In this document: piece by piece, positions 52,287 through 64,000 of the stretch
Layout of the letters: each line of letters starts with the position of its first letter
Numbering within the stretch: the first letter of the stretch is position 1
NCBI GenBank assembly: GCA_028622995.1
Contig: JAJQJQ010000055.1
Span: 1,594,554 to 1,658,553, forward strand
Direction: 5' to 3'
From: Panagrolaimus kolymaensis
Lineage: Eukaryota; Nematoda; Chromadorea; Rhabditida; Panagrolaimidae
Length of the DNA stretch: 64,000 nucleotides
Position numbers and translations under genes: made by a program
The notes under the pieces: generated by a model
Seen by the model: the letters and a program-made list of their open reading frames with translations, nothing else
What the model was told of the DNA's origin: nothing
Databases searched by the model: none

Positions 52287-53281
52287 ATGGCATATATTTT
52301 TTATGTAAATTTTGCCCATAATTTAGTTTGCTTTATTTTTGTTATTTTTTCTTTCATTTTTTCAATAAATGTTTTATTTCGCAAGAATGTTTTGAAAAAA
52401 AGTGTCAAAATTTCTCCAACAATTACTGTATATTTTGTATATATTCTTATTTGGTCTATTATTTCATTTGGATATTATTTGTATCTTTTAATTTTTTGGG
52501 GTCCAAATGGAGGAAATTACAATGCCATAATTGTATATGTGCTTGGTTTAATTCCAGCTTTATTTCAAGCTGGAAATTCTATTATGGAAACTTTTTTATG
52601 TGTTGAACGTTGCATAACTCTCATATTTCCTTTTTGGTATTCCACCCCTCAAAAATTATGGTACGCAGCCATAACTATTTTGGGAGTGGTTGGATCCATC
52701 GCTGCTGTTTTAGTTACAAATAATTATTTAAAATTAATTCCAATAATTTCTGAAACAAGCTGCCAATATTTTAGTTGCTTTTCAAATACCAATGTTCATT
52801 TATTTTATGCTAAAATTTGTTTTAATTTATTAAATGTTTTATTTGCAATTTTGCTTGCAATTTTAATTAAACAAAAATTAGTTAGTAATAATACCACAAA
52901 ATCAATGAATCAAACAGTGTTTATTTTAATTATTTCGACAACATTTATTGAACTTGCTCCAATTGTTGTTGCACAAATTTTTGTTTTGGTAAGTGAATAT
53001 TTGCAGCAAAAAAACTACGTTTTTCACGTGTTTTTAATTTTTTTAAAATACTAAACACATTTTTTTTTATTTAACGGCTGAAAGCAAAATTGAAAGAAAA
53101 ATTAATTGTAAACTTTCTTTAGATAAATGGCGAGCAAATTTTTAAATATGTTGGAACCGTTACAATTACAGCGATCTCCTTTAACATCACCCTTTCTGCA
53201 GCTCTATATTATAAAGCCTTCAAAAAAGCTACAAATGTTTCAAGTATCATTCAAATTTTGACAACGACTGTGAATAAATAA
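52287..53281 (+). CDS. Nematode 7TM chemoreceptor-like protein
   Basis: Probable serpentine receptor of a sensory-type family. Two exons, 52287-52988 and 53123-53281, join in phase to 286 aa. Seven hydrophobic segments can be placed: VCFIFVIFSFIFSINVLF, TVYFVYILIWSIISFGYYLY, IIVYVLGLIPALFQAG, WYAAITILGVVGSIAAVLV, ICFNLLNVLFAILLAILI, TVFILIISTTFIELAPIVV and GTVTITAISFNITLSAAL. After TM3 comes ERCITLIFPFWYS, a DRY-box-like position with the FP typical of nematode sr families. The family (srbc-like is my guess) is not secure. The 3' end is only 171 bp from the convergent exchanger stop. Confidence 0.75.
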
Positions 53282-53452
53282 AATAAGTTTAGAGTAAAAA
53301 AAGCACAGAACTTTATTGTGCAAAAACAAACTTTCAGCACTTATTTTGCACCGATACAAACCTTGATTATTGCATATTGCTTTAACCTTTTCAATAATTA
53401 CTTTTCACAAACACATTATCTTTTATTTTTTTATTTTTACAGAATTATTTTG

Positions 53453-56088
53453 TTAAAAAGTTATAACTTTTAAATCAACTAAAATTACTGCTATCAAAGT
53501 AACCGAATAAAAAACAATTAAAATATAAGCGTGTACACGTGTTGCATGAAATTTATTTATAATTAACATAATCAGAGTAATAAGTAAACTTCCAGCTACC
53601 ATTATTATCAAAATCGCTTTTGTACCATCAATGCTAATCTAAAAAATATATTTGTAAATAAAAAAATAAGGAAAATAAAAAAATTTACATCGACATGTTT
53701 GCCTTGCAAAGTAGCAATAAAAAATGATGCACCAAAACCAACTAATAAATCTAAACAAGAAAATAATAATAATATTAGTTTAGAAACTATGGAATCTTAC
53801 TAAAAAGTGGACCACCTATTGCAGCGGCTGCAGCCATTTGTGGAAAACCTTGTTTTGCAACGGATATATCAGCCACGAGATCACCGATGCTATTGCACCA
53901 CGCCATAATCGTCAAACCCAAAACCTATAAACCTTAATTTAAATATTAATATTTTGTGGAAATTCAAACCTCATGGGATATCCTTGAAATTATGCTAATC
54001 ATAGAAACAATATTCACTACTTCACTTGAAACCACATAAATCCATGATACAGACATAATAAAACCAAAATATCCCGAAATGTTCTGGAACAAAATTATTA
54101 TACTTAAAAAAATTGCTAAAATAAATACCTTATAGTAAGGAGGTTCAACATTGTAAGATGTTAAAAATATAACTAATAACATCATAATTAATGCAGGAAT
54201 TAATGAATATATCCATAAACCCGGGCCTTCATTTATAATGATTATAGATGATACTTAAAAAATAGTTTAATAAAAAGTTAAATTTTAGAATTATTTAAAC
54301 TAACCATTAAAACAAGCTAAAATTGTTAAAGGCATGGTAAAGCATTGAATCAAACTTAAGGGCTTACACCAAATATTTGCCAAAGGTACGGTTAATCGTA
54401 GCACAACAATAACGGGGCATTTTAAAATTTGAAAAGCCTTTGAAATCCATCGACTTTTACTATAATGGGTTTCAATTGGGTTTAAAGCGTCTAACAAATC
54501 TAATGCAATCCTTTTAATTGTTACAGGTTCGTCAACTTTTATGGCTGAAACAGAAAAACACATTTTTTAATTAAAAAAACAATCGAGAGAATATTCGTTT
54601 TAAAAAATGCTTTTTTAGCTAAACAAAAATAATACCTGGTTCAGGTTGCATTAAGCTTCGGGCATCGGCTATGGATAAAATTGTAAATCTTCGTCCACTA
54701 TGGGCTGCTGGAGTAACCACAATAACTGGCTCATCATCACTATCTGAAACATTTTTTTTTATTGTTGTACCAAGAAAAAACTAACCATAATCGATTTCTT
54801 TTTCAGAATAATGAAATTTTCCATTCATATATTTAAACCTTTCTTGTGGCCCATCTAAGGCAGTGATAGGGCTGATAACGATGCTAGGAATGACAAAATT
54901 CGAAGACCTTCGTGTGGGAGGACCAGAAGAGTTCATTGGTTCCATAATAACACTGATAGGGGAATTAATTTTTGATGAACCATTCTCAATGTGACTAGTT
55001 ATTGATTCTCTTCGAGTAGTGTTTCCATTTCTTTCAACACCGCTATCTGGATAATGGTCATTAAAAGATACAGACATCCTTGGAGGCTGAAGGTTAACAG
55101 TATTTGTTCTTGACATAATTATTGACCTTCTTCCTAAAAATAATTAATAAATTTTTTTGAAATTTATTTTTTGGCTTCTTACTTGGAGCATTTGAATATG
55201 TTGAAAAAGCTCGTTCATTTTTTCGATAAAGACGTTGCTTCTTTCGTTTAATTTTTTCATAAAATCTTCCGCAAATAACGATTGATACATATAAAACATA
55301 AATTGCCAAATAAGCTAAAAATAAAATTGAAGCTTATTTTTTTCTTTATCTCAAACTTTTGATTGACATTATTTTATACCTGCTGGTTGCCAAACAAAAA
55401 GTTTAGAATCATAAAGCATAATAAAAGCCATCCAAGCAATTCCAATAATATAAAAAATTAAATCACGTAAAGTTGCCATTTTTGCAACTTTAAATGGTTT
55501 TGTTATGATTACAGTAGCAAATACTATGGTTGTTACAAATGCTCCACCACCAAGTAAATCACCAAAAGCTAAACCCGCTTTAGGTTGTTTTGTATTTAAC
55601 ACCGATGCAATGGTACTAAATATATCGGGCGCACCATTTCCAAATGCCATTAAAGTAATACCCGCTAAACTTTGAGATATTTTTAAATGATCCACGATTG
55701 TTGAAATACTGCAACAAAAGAAGTCATCAGCTGTGGTAGTCATAGTTAAGAATAAAAAGAATAAACAAAATATAGATAAAATAATTAAAAAAATTCTTGC
55801 TAAATCATTTTCTGTGCAAATTATATAATGAGTCCATAATAAATATCCTCCACTTTCGCATGCATCAACAAAATGTTTTACATATTCGCAAGCTTCTAAA
55901 TAATTTTTGATCGTATTACTATGAAAATTTTAAAAATTGTTTATACCATGAGTTGTATTAGTGTATTTATAAGGTTCACATTCATCATTACCATTATTTC
56001 CATCAATAAAATATGGGAGTGATGATGAAGATGAAATATAATTATTTGGAGGCGGTGGAACATCAAATATCCCAGAAATATTTATCAT
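53453..56088 (-). CDS. NCLX-type cation/Ca2+ exchanger
   Basis: Member of the Ca2+/cation antiporter superfamily closest to SLC8B1 (NCLX), which exchanges Na+ or Li+ for Ca2+, often in mitochondria. Eleven exons close in phase to 698 aa: 55947-56088, 55380-55895, 55183-55314, 54786-55133, 54636-54743, 54305-54544, 54129-54253, 53970-54083, 53801-53924, 53689-53750, 53453-53638. The N-terminal domain has the NCLX Cys pattern EACEYVKHFVDACESGGYLL...YIIC. Alpha-repeat 1 reads AGITLMAFGNGAPDIFSTIA and alpha-repeat 2 LGLTIMAWCNSIGDLVADIS, containing the ion-binding GNGAPD and CNSIGD motifs. About 12 TM segments are present. The central cytosolic loop (54640-55250) is Ser/Arg-rich with RRESITS and RRSSN sites suggesting kinase control. 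C. elegans ncx-6 to ncx-10 are the relatives; no mitochondrial targeting peptide is evident. Confidence 0.9.
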
Positions 56089-57635
56089 AACGTCAAATAT
56101 TTTTATCTAAATCGAGGATAAAAAAAGAAATAAATCAAAACGCCAGTTTAAAAAGCCTTTTGTCTTTTAGAGAATACACCAAAGTTCCTTAAATGGTCGA
56201 TATTGTGTCAGTGCTCCCGTTTTTCCTCCATTTCTTCTTTTTTTTTTGTTGATAAGACTATGAAGGAGGCTTTTGCTTTTATTTGAACGACGTTGTTATA
56301 TTGTTGCGGCTAATGCATTATTTGTTTCTTAGAATATAAGCAATTTAATGTTCGTCCATCTACGCAAATACATTTTATTTGATAAAATGATGGAATTTTT
56401 TCCCTCATTTTTTTTCTTCATCTCTAGTTGGGTTAATGTAGCTTAACAACACGGCTACTGTCATTTTTATTTTTTCTTTGAACTCTAAAAAAGCAATAAA
56501 AGCAAAAAGAAAAAAAGTTGAAAGACCCAAAATCAAGTAAGAAAGCAGCGAAGGTCAACTCATAATCTTTGCAGCATCGTTATCAGCTTCAGCTGACAAG
56601 GAAAAGTGAAAGTTTTTCCACGTTTCAATCAAAGAAAATGAAAGAAGACCAAATGAACAAATAATTTTTTTGTTTTTCAATGGAAAAATGATATTGCTTT
56701 TGAATGTAATGCACTTAAAAGAGGGACACTGTAAAAATTCAGAACAAAACACACCAGAAAAATTGGCGATAAAGTTATGGAATTATTATGAGCCAAAGTT
56801 ATGGTTTCTAAAACGCATAAAAGTCGAAATAATAATCTTTCAAAAAAGAGTAAATAAATTTATTCAAAACCTTAAAATCAATTAACTTTTTTTCTTCAGA
56901 AAGATTTTGTATTATGCCTTTGTATGCTATATATTAATCAGTCCAGAGTTGAGATTTGAAGCTTACTAGCTCCTAATTTAATGAAAATTTTGATATAAAA
57001 ATAAGAAATGCTTAGGATGACGAATAAATATTTTTTTCGGTTTCTTATAACTCAAATCTCTTGGTACCTATCTATCTTACATCATTTGTAGTATTTTATT
57101 ATTTTAACTTTTCATGTTTTCATAAATTTATGCTTCAAAATCTCTCAAGAGAATTAATTACCTTGCACAAACAACAAAATAATATTCAACCTTTCTTTCT
57201 TTTTTTTAAACTTTTGCTGTAAAAAAAGTATAAAAATACAAAATATTTCCTTGGTTTTTTCACATTTTTTAAGTTAAGTGACACGTTGAACTTTGACTTA
57301 CTAAAATATAAAAGAATCCTTTGCTTTTGGTTTAAAAATTTTTTTCCGTTTTTTTCTCTTTTTCCATCAATTTGTTGTTTACTTTTCACCCTGCCTACCT
57401 TTCAACCGATGATTTTTCACGTTTTTAAAGCTTCTGATTGATTGTTTACTTAACACAAGAAAAATAGGGTTCTGGAAGAAGAAGAAAAAAGAAGAAGAAT
57501 ATTTTTGTCACTTAAAATTACTTTCAAAGTGAAAAAAAAAAATAACTTAAAATTGACAGCGCGAAACGGAAAAAACACAAAACTTTTTTAATTTTTGCTG
57601 TTTTTAGGATTTCTATTTTTTTCTAATATTAAATT
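56089..57635. other. Divergent intergenic region
   Basis: Between the exchanger (-) and GPCR 2 (+). Contains AT-rich sequence, a GAAGAAGAA tract near 57476-57500, and no supported gene. Confidence 0.55.
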
Positions 57636-59359
57636 ATGGTTTTGCCAAGGCATTATGATTGTTTGTTGCAACTTTTAAATAGCACTTGGGTTACACCAGG
57701 TAAAATAAATTATATTTATTTCTTGAATTTATTTTTTACAAAAATTTTTTAGGTTTTTGTCCAACCACATTTGATGCAGTTTTATGTTGGCCAGAAACTA
57801 TGCCCAACACCACAGTGTACATGGATTGCCCTTTGTCTGTGGACAATGTAATGCTAAGCGCTGGAAAAGCTTCGAGGTTTTGTTATCCCAATGGAACTTG
57901 GGATCGTGTAGGAAATTATTCTGCGTGTGTTGATAATTCAGTCGATGAGAATGATATAGTCTCGCCACTTCACGCAGAAATTATGTATTGGATTTATGTA
58001 GTTGGTTATATTTTATCTCTGATTTTTTGTTGCATTGCTTTACTAATTTTTATTCATTACAAGTAATTTTTTTTTGCTAATTTCCAAAAAATAAGTTGAA
58101 AAATTTGCATTTTAGAAGCCTTTCTTGTCTTCGAAATATTATTCATACAAATATTGTTGCTTGCTTTGCAGTTCACAATGTCACATGGCTGCTTTATGCT
58201 TTGTTGACAATACATTTTGATATTCGAGGAATAGAAGAAATAATGGTTTGTAATTTTTAAAAGCTCAAATCTAGCTTAAAATAACAAATTTTTAGTTAAT
58301 TTGCTCGATTCCCATGTTAATTTTAAAGTACTGTATTTGTGCAGCATTTTTTTGGATGTTCGTTGAAGGCGTTTTTCTTTTTATCAATGTGTTGTTTGGT
58401 TTTTATTCTCAAAGGATTCGATTTTGGATGTGTTCAACCGTAGGTTGGGGAATTCCAGCGGTGTTATTATTTTTAAATACTACAATTAATTTTAAAAAAT
58501 TCATCACTCAATCGTATGCTTTTGTTTAAAAAAAGTTTAGCCCAAATATTTATTTTTAGTTGCACTGATTGGCATCATGCTTCGATGGATAAAATAATTT
58601 TGGTTCCTATTTTATTTATAATTTTAATTAATATGATTTTTTTGCTTGTCATTGTTTATGTTTTACTTGCAAAACTTAAATTAACAACCCCTGGAGAATT
58701 TGAAAGAATTAGCAGAGGTTTTAGAGCCTTAATCGTATTGTGTCCGTTGCTTGGAGTAAATTATGCCCTTGCATTAATTCAACCAACTTCGCCATATTGG
58801 CTATCTCTAATTGTCTCGTATTATTCTGTAATTATTTCCTCTTTCCAAGGCCTTCTTGTTGCAGTTTTCTTTTGTTTTAAAAATAAGGAAGTAAGTTTTT
58901 TTAAAACTAAAGTCGATGTTGTTTTTGTGATTGGTGACTATGTATTTATTATTTAGGTTCAAGAATGCCTTTCAAGAACTTTTTATACTTTCAAAACTAC
59001 CGTAAAATTACGTGCTGAAATGGCTCGTCGTCGTAGCATTGAACTTGATTTAAGTCGAATTACACTTTTATAAAATGTTTAGATTGAAAAACAAATTTCA
59101 CGCCAAATTTTGCCCAAACTTGGTATCTTTCCTCGTTCACAATCAACCAATACTGAAGAATTTAAATTAATGAGGTTATTTAATTTTTAATAAACTTTAG
59201 AAACGTAAAAATCAATTTTTGTTTTTTAGACCTCGTTCAACGACTCAACAACCACCACCTCCCGAAATTACTAAATCTCCATTTCATAAAGCTTCATCTG
59301 CTATTGTTTTTGGTGACAATGGTCGATTTCAACGATTGGATTTCAAAAGACGTTTTTAA
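57636..59359 (+). CDS. Class B (secretin-family) G protein-coupled receptor 2
   Basis: Peptide hormone receptor, perhaps of the CRF/DH44/SEB-3 branch. Exons: 57636-57699, 57753-58062, 58116-58245, 58296-58513, 58560-58890, 58957-59001, 59083-59174, 59230-59359, giving 439 aa. The ectodomain has six Cys: DCLLQ, FCPTT, VLCWPE, MDCPL, RFCYPNGTWD and SAC. Seven TMs follow, with WMFVEGVFLFINV in TM3 and FQGLLVAVFFCFKNKEVQEC at the TM7/helix-8 junction. The C-terminus has two readings. If the donor at 59002 is not used, the frame runs to TAA at 59071-59073 and ends RSIELDLSRITLL (389 aa). If used, two more exons add a Pro/Ser-rich tail ending DFKRRF. Both are open and look coding, so alternative splicing is likely. 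No long signal peptide is visible. Confidence 0.87.
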
Positions 59360-59788
59360 AGCAAAACAAAGTCGTTGTTGTGTTTCCCAATTGCTTCTTT
59401 CATTGATCTCATTTTTTTCCTTCCACTTTTTTTCTCGTTGTCCCATTCATTTAAAAAATAAAAGAGTAAAGAAATAAAGTTCTTTGAGATAATCTTTATT
59501 GCAAACAATTTCTTTTATTTTTATTTTTTGTTGTTGTCCGGAACTTTCGGTTTTTCATTTTTTCCATTGTCTTATTTTTATTTTATTATTTTGCTTTCAT
59601 AAACTTTGATGCCAATCCAACAAGCTTATTTTTTTGGCTGATCGTTTTTTTCCACGAAATTCGTAACACATGTGTTGAAAAAAAAAGCCCTGAAAGCGGT
59701 GTGGATATTTTGGACAACTGTCTGTCGTTGGATTGAATGAAATAAAAAGGATTTGAAAAAAAACTAAAAAAACTTTTTCCTTTAAAAA
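59360..59788. other. Intergenic region
   Basis: GPCR 2 3' flank (AATAAAAGAG near 59457, AATAAAG near 59473) and the costars gene upstream region; nothing else seen. Confidence 0.5.
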
Positions 59789-60519
59789 ATGGCATTTCGA
59801 AGCAGTCAACAATTTCAAGTTCCACCAAATTTTTCTTTTCCAACAATCCGTACAAATAATAATACTAATAATATGAGTTCGGTTCAACGTCGAATAGCTA
59901 AATTTAACGATGCTGAGACGCGAAATGAAGAAGAGTTAAAAATGTTAGGTTTTTTTCGCTTTTATTTTTATTTATTTTAATTTCTAAATATTCCAGGAAC
60001 CCATTTTCATCAAAGTATGAAGTACCTCGATATGATAAAAATGCATCAGATTATGCTCGTCCAACACCTGGATCCAAAACAGAAGCCCGTGCAAGAAAAG
60101 CAGGCAATTATGTTACACGTGAAATAGTATTTTTATGTGATTTGATATCTCAATATGCGGATGGTGAGCCTCCAAATCAAACAATAAAATTTGGCCCTTT
60201 ATTTTACGCGTATTCTTTATATTCAGGACATGTAAGCTTTTTTCTTCTTTCAAAAGGCTATTCAAAAATATAAAAATGACGCAAATATGTGAAAATTAAT
60301 CTTTTTTTTATTCATTTATTCTTTTTTTAGCTTGTTGGCATGTTAGTACGCGCAAGAAAATATGGACTTGTGGATTTTAAAGGTGAAATGCTTTATCAAG
60401 GCCAAGATGACAACACGATTATTCGATTATTAAAACCCATAGAAGAAATACGTAAAATTGTTCAATTTTCTGGTGACCCAGTTGGATGCGTTTCAATTGC
60501 AAATAAAAATAATAATTAA
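59789..60519 (+). CDS. Costars-domain protein (ABRA/STARS family)
   Basis: Small actin-signalling protein related to ABRA/STARS and ABRACL, which influence actin dynamics and Rho/SRF signalling. Three exons, 59789-59943, 59997-60231 and 60331-60519, give 192 aa. Frame agreement requires the first donor to be GTTAGG at 59944-59949; the more obvious GT four bases downstream gives a frameshift. The N-terminal half is Asn/Gln-rich (NNNTNNMSSVQRRIAKFND). The costars domain (~100-187) is highly conserved: AGNYVTREIVFLCDLISQYA, GPLFYAYSLYSGHLVGMLVR, ARKYGLVDFKGEMLYQGQDD. That last string is nearly identical to the vertebrate consensus. Confidence 0.9.
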
Positions 60520-61209
60520 TCATTTTTTCTTCTGCTTTTTTAATATAATTATTTTGGTAAAAATAAATTTTATTTTACTTTTTAATCTCTGTTGCTTTTT
60601 TTTAATTTGCCATCAAATTTTTGTGATTCGAGCGTTGTGATTTTTTTCTCTCGTCTAATTTGGACTATTGATTGACAATTTTTATTTTGTGGTGCTCTGA
60701 GAATATTGCCAGTCTCACAACATGTTTTTAAATAAAATGAAATTAAATAAAAAAGAATGTAGTCTCTAAGAAATAAAAAGGAAAAAGGAAAACCACAATT
60801 TGTTCTTTTCTTTTTTTGGTTGGATGGTGCTCTGGATTTAAAGAAAAATTGAGAGAGAGAGAAAATGGATGACAACCCTTCCATCCAAGACCACGAGACT
60901 TGGAATAAAAAATTTGTTTTTACAGCTCTTAGAAAAAAATAAAGAAAGTTGTATAATTTTATTCTCAAATCCTTTACCAACTTTATTTTTTTTTATTACT
61001 ACAATCTTTAGTAAATATTATTGCTTTTAGTTTTTTTACTTTAGTCTTTTAAAAAATACAAAAAACTTAAGGTGAGAAAAATGTTTTTTCGAATATAACT
61101 TTCTTCTAATTTTCTTTAATTACTTTCTCGCCTGGTTTTATTTTTATCGTGGATTAATAATAATAAAAACCGAAGAAATTATTTTTTCTTTTTAGTTTCC
61201 ACTTTTGTA
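60520..61209. other. Intergenic region
   Basis: Costars gene 3' flank (AATAAA near 60561) and Kelch gene upstream region. No gene recognised; the frame at 60582-60980 on minus is low-complexity. Confidence 0.5.
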
Positions 61210-63203
61210 ATGCCATATTCAAATTCTACGATTAATGGACATATTGATTCCGAAGTTATTACATTTACCACAAAAGCTTTTGGAGAATTTAATCGTATTC
61301 GACAATCAGGGCAATTATGTGATATTATAATTATATCAAATGGAAGACAATTTAATGCTCATAAAATAGTTTTGGCTGCAAGCATACCATATTTTTGTAC
61401 CATGTTTACTTGTGGTTTAGAAGAAGCACAGCGCTCGAAAATTACTTTAGATGGTAATTTTTTTTAAGTGTTTAGCAGTCTTGACTTTAGATTATTATTT
61501 TAAGGACATGATGCGGATGTACTGGAAATAATAATAAATTATGCATATACGGGTAAAATAAATTTAACACCATCAAATATTTTTACTGTAACCAATTTGG
61601 CATCATATATGCAAATTAATGATCTCATATATCGTTGTCAAGAATATTTACCAACCATATGTAATATAACAAATATATTTAAAGTGCTAGAAATTGGTGT
61701 ATTATATGATAATCAACGAATAATAGAATCAGCTAGTCGATTTTTAAGGCTTAATTTTTATGCATGCAGTCATACAGAAGAATTTCTTAAACTTAATGTT
61801 GAAACAGTTTGTGCTATATTAAAAAATGATGAACTTCATGTGGATCATGAAGATCAAATATTGGATGCAGCTATGAGATGGATAAATTATGATTTTGATA
61901 ATCGATCTGGACAAGCAGCAAAGTAAATATATTCAAAAATTTGAAGTCTTTAAACCATTGTTTATTATTTTTAGAGTCCTTGGTCATGTTCGATTAGCCA
62001 TTGTTGGGTTACAACCTTTACTCGAAACCATGTCAGAACCCATTTATCAAACCTCCTCCCAATGCAAACAATTAGTGGATGCAGCATTAAAATATATGAG
62101 AGTTCCACATGAGCGAGTAATAATGCCAACATTAAATACTGATACTCGTCGATGCAGTGATGTGCCCGGAGTTATTTATGCTTTAGGTGGATTAGGCTCG
62201 GATTCATGTTCAGCTGTAGAATTTTTTGATCCCCTAACAAATCAATGGACTCCCGCCACGGGGATGCCATCATTGAGGGCTCGATTTGGTGTGGCAGTAG
62301 TGAAACGAAAATTATATGCTATTGGTGGATGTGATGGCTTTCAAAGATACCGAATTGTTGAAGTATTTGATGCAGATACAAATAGTTGGAAAAAGGTTTG
62401 CAAGAAAAAATTTGCATCAAAAATAGAAAAGAAAATAACTTTTAGAAGCCAGATTTAATGTTTCAACGATCAGCAATGGCCACAGCGGTTGTAAAAGATA
62501 CCATATATGTTTGTGGCGGATATAATGGAACTGATTCCTTATCATCCGTGGAAGCATATCGACCTGATTGGCGATGCTGGATAAATCGACCATCGCTAGC
62601 TATTGAAAGATGTGCAGCTTCAGCAGCGGTACTCGAAGATAATATCTTTGGTAAAATTTGTTTTTATTTTCATCAAAAAATTATATAATTATAAAAATAT
62701 TTTTTAGTTATGGGAGGACATAATTCAGCTGCAATATATAATTCCGTTGAAATGCTTGAAACTTCAAAGCCAGGAACCACGACCTGGCAAACTGGAAAAC
62801 AATTATTAAGCCCTCGTTGTCGACATGGCGCAACAACCATGGGAAATCAAATCTTCATTGCCGGAGGCTATGATGGCGTTCATTTCCTAAAAACTGTCAA
62901 CAAATATGACCCCGAAAAAGATCAATGGTATGAATTAGCTTCGATGAATATGTGTCGAAGTCGAGTTTCCCTTATTTCAACGGATGACAAATTATATGCT
63001 ATTGGAGGGTAAAAATTAAAATCATATTTTTAAATAACTTTCTCAAATAAATTTTTAGACATGATGGTAAATCAAATATTTCTTCAATTGAAATTTTTGA
63101 TTACCGTGAAAATAAATGGCATTTTGGACCTAGTATGAAATTGCATGAAGGTGGGGTGGCGGTCGGAGTAATACCTGTATCCTCCACTTTAATTTCTCGT
63201 TAG
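61210..63203 (+). CDS. BTB-BACK-Kelch (KLHL-type) protein
   Basis: Likely Cullin-3 substrate adaptor. Six exons, 61210-61453, 61505-61922, 61975-62395, 62446-62650, 62708-63008 and 63059-63203, join in phase to 577 aa. The BTB (~25-130) reads SGQLCDIIIISNGRQFNAHK, VLAASIPYFCTMFTCGLEE and EIIINYAYTGKI. BACK follows (ACSHTEEFLKLNVETVCAIL, DELHVDHEDQILDAAMRWI). Six kelch blades follow, with diglycine plus Tyr/Trp spacing: VIYALGGLGSDSCSAVEFFD, KLYAIGGCDGFQRYRIVEVF, TIYVCGGYNGTDSLSSVEAY, VMGGHNSAAIYNSVEML, QIFIAGGYDGVHFLKTVNKY and YAIGGHDGKSNISSIEIF. Its length is standard for KLHL proteins. I do not assign a kel gene. Confidence 0.92.
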
Positions 63204-63756
63204 CATGGTTTTATTATTTAGTCATTCCTTTGATCGATCTCACTTTCTTAAATTGTAATTTATGCATTTTTTAATTCATAAAATGTTAAAATAAAATTTT
63301 AATTTATGGACGGCCGCTTCTCGTTGTCTTTATTTTTTGAAAAAGAAAAATATGTACATTTCTTTTTCTGAATAAACTTCCACAGTTTGTTCTATTTATG
63401 AATTTAATTTTTTATTCACTATTTTGCAAAAAATAGTTGGGAAATGAGTGTCTTAGTATAATATGATGTCGATGTTTCTTTGAATTTCTTTCATCTTTTT
63501 TTTTGATGAATAATTTTAAAAGTTTGTGAAAGAAATTTAATCAAAGAAATGACCTTTTTTAAATTTTTCTTACTAATTTTTTTTCATTATTAAAATTAAT
63601 TTTTATTATGCAAAAAAATAATATTGTTACAAAATCCATCAACAAAATTAAAAAAAAAGTGTTAAGGCGAAAACTTCGAAAAAAAGTCCAAAAAAATAAA
63701 ACATAATAAAAGAGTTTTTTGTGTTTTATAAATTTTTTTATTAGAATTTTTTGAAA
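63204..63756. other. Intergenic region
   Basis: Kelch gene 3' flank (AATAAAATTT near 63291) and flp-27-like upstream region; TTATTAG just before the next start looks like a trans-splice or 5'-intron acceptor. Confidence 0.5.
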
Positions 63757-64000
63757 ATGTCTAAACAACAATGGTTTATCGTATTTTTTGCTTTGGCTAC
63801 GATTCTTGAAACACTTGATGCTTCATCGCTTCCTCCTCATGTCCTTGCTCGTCGTGATGATTTTAATAATCTTGTCAGCGAATTGCGATCAAAGGGATCA
63901 AGAATGAGGTAAAATTTTTAAAAGTTAAATATTCTCCACAAATCGGTTTCTAATTTTTGAATTTTAGATTTGGAAAAAGAACTGCTCCAATCAAAAAAGA
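63757..64000 (+). CDS. flp-27: FLP-27-like FMRFamide-like neuropeptide precursor (partial)
   Basis: Secreted neuropeptide precursor cut by the right edge. Exon 1 is 63757-63908; exon 2 starts at 63968 and runs off the window. The signal peptide is SKQQWFIVFFALATILETLD. After RR the sequence reads DDFNNLVSELRSKGSRMR, and the intron splits the last Arg codon so that FGKR starts exon 2 (AG|A TTT GGA AAA AGA). The spliced end, GSRMRFGKR, gives an RMRFamide. C. elegans FLP-27 carries GLGGRMRF in a similar context (GELKGKG before it), which is why I suggest flp-27; the Gly-Gly is replaced by Ser. Another RMRFamide family member remains possible. Confidence 0.72.

Overview
The window is AT-rich eukaryotic DNA (mostly A/T homopolymer-rich non-coding sequence) carrying compact multi-exon genes with short introns (about 45-110 bp, T-rich acceptors ending TTTTAG or TTTCAG). 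The gene set points to a nematode: two FMRFamide-like peptide (FLP) precursors, nematode-type fatty acid elongases, a POD-1/coronin-7 homologue, an RBC-2/WDR7 homologue and a serpentine chemoreceptor-like gene. A lineage-specific F-box-like orphan hints at a clade IV (tylenchine) worm, but that placement is inference.

Left to right: a partial flp-17 precursor (-, cut by the left edge); a two-pass membrane protein with four PPxY motifs (+, 3505-5085); an elo-1-type PUFA elongase (-); a SMYD-type MYND/SET protein (-) whose last intron holds a 1.4-kb near-perfect foldback; a second elongase (-); an orphan F-box-like protein (-); two tandem SLC35A nucleotide-sugar transporters (+); rabconnectin-3 beta/WDR7 (+); a class B GPCR (+); a large divergent transmembrane adenylyl cyclase homologue (-, 29238-34769); an LRR cell-surface protein (-); coronin-7/POD-1 (+); a BACURD/KCTD BTB protein (-); a 191-bp TTAA-flanked palindromic MITE; calnexin (-); a small 7TM receptor (+); an NCLX-type cation/Ca exchanger (-); a second class B GPCR (+); a costars-domain protein (+); a BTB-BACK-Kelch protein (+); and a partial flp-27-like precursor (+, cut by the right edge).

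No operon-like spacing is evident; most genes look independently transcribed, with several divergent pairs sharing 0.6-3 kb upstream regions and several convergent pairs. Functional themes are neuronal/secretory signalling (two FLP precursors, three receptors, adenylyl cyclase homologue, rabconnectin, Ca exchanger), secretory-pathway glycobiology (calnexin, nucleotide-sugar transporters), lipid elongation and actin control (POD-1, costars).

Exon models were made by hand from reading frame, splice-site and phase agreement; every multi-exon model listed closes in frame unless stated. The strongest observations are an adenylyl cyclase homologue that has lost several canonical catalytic residues in both cyclase domains, two introns that only work as GC-AG introns, the large transcribed foldback inside the SMYD gene, and the TTAA palindromic element.
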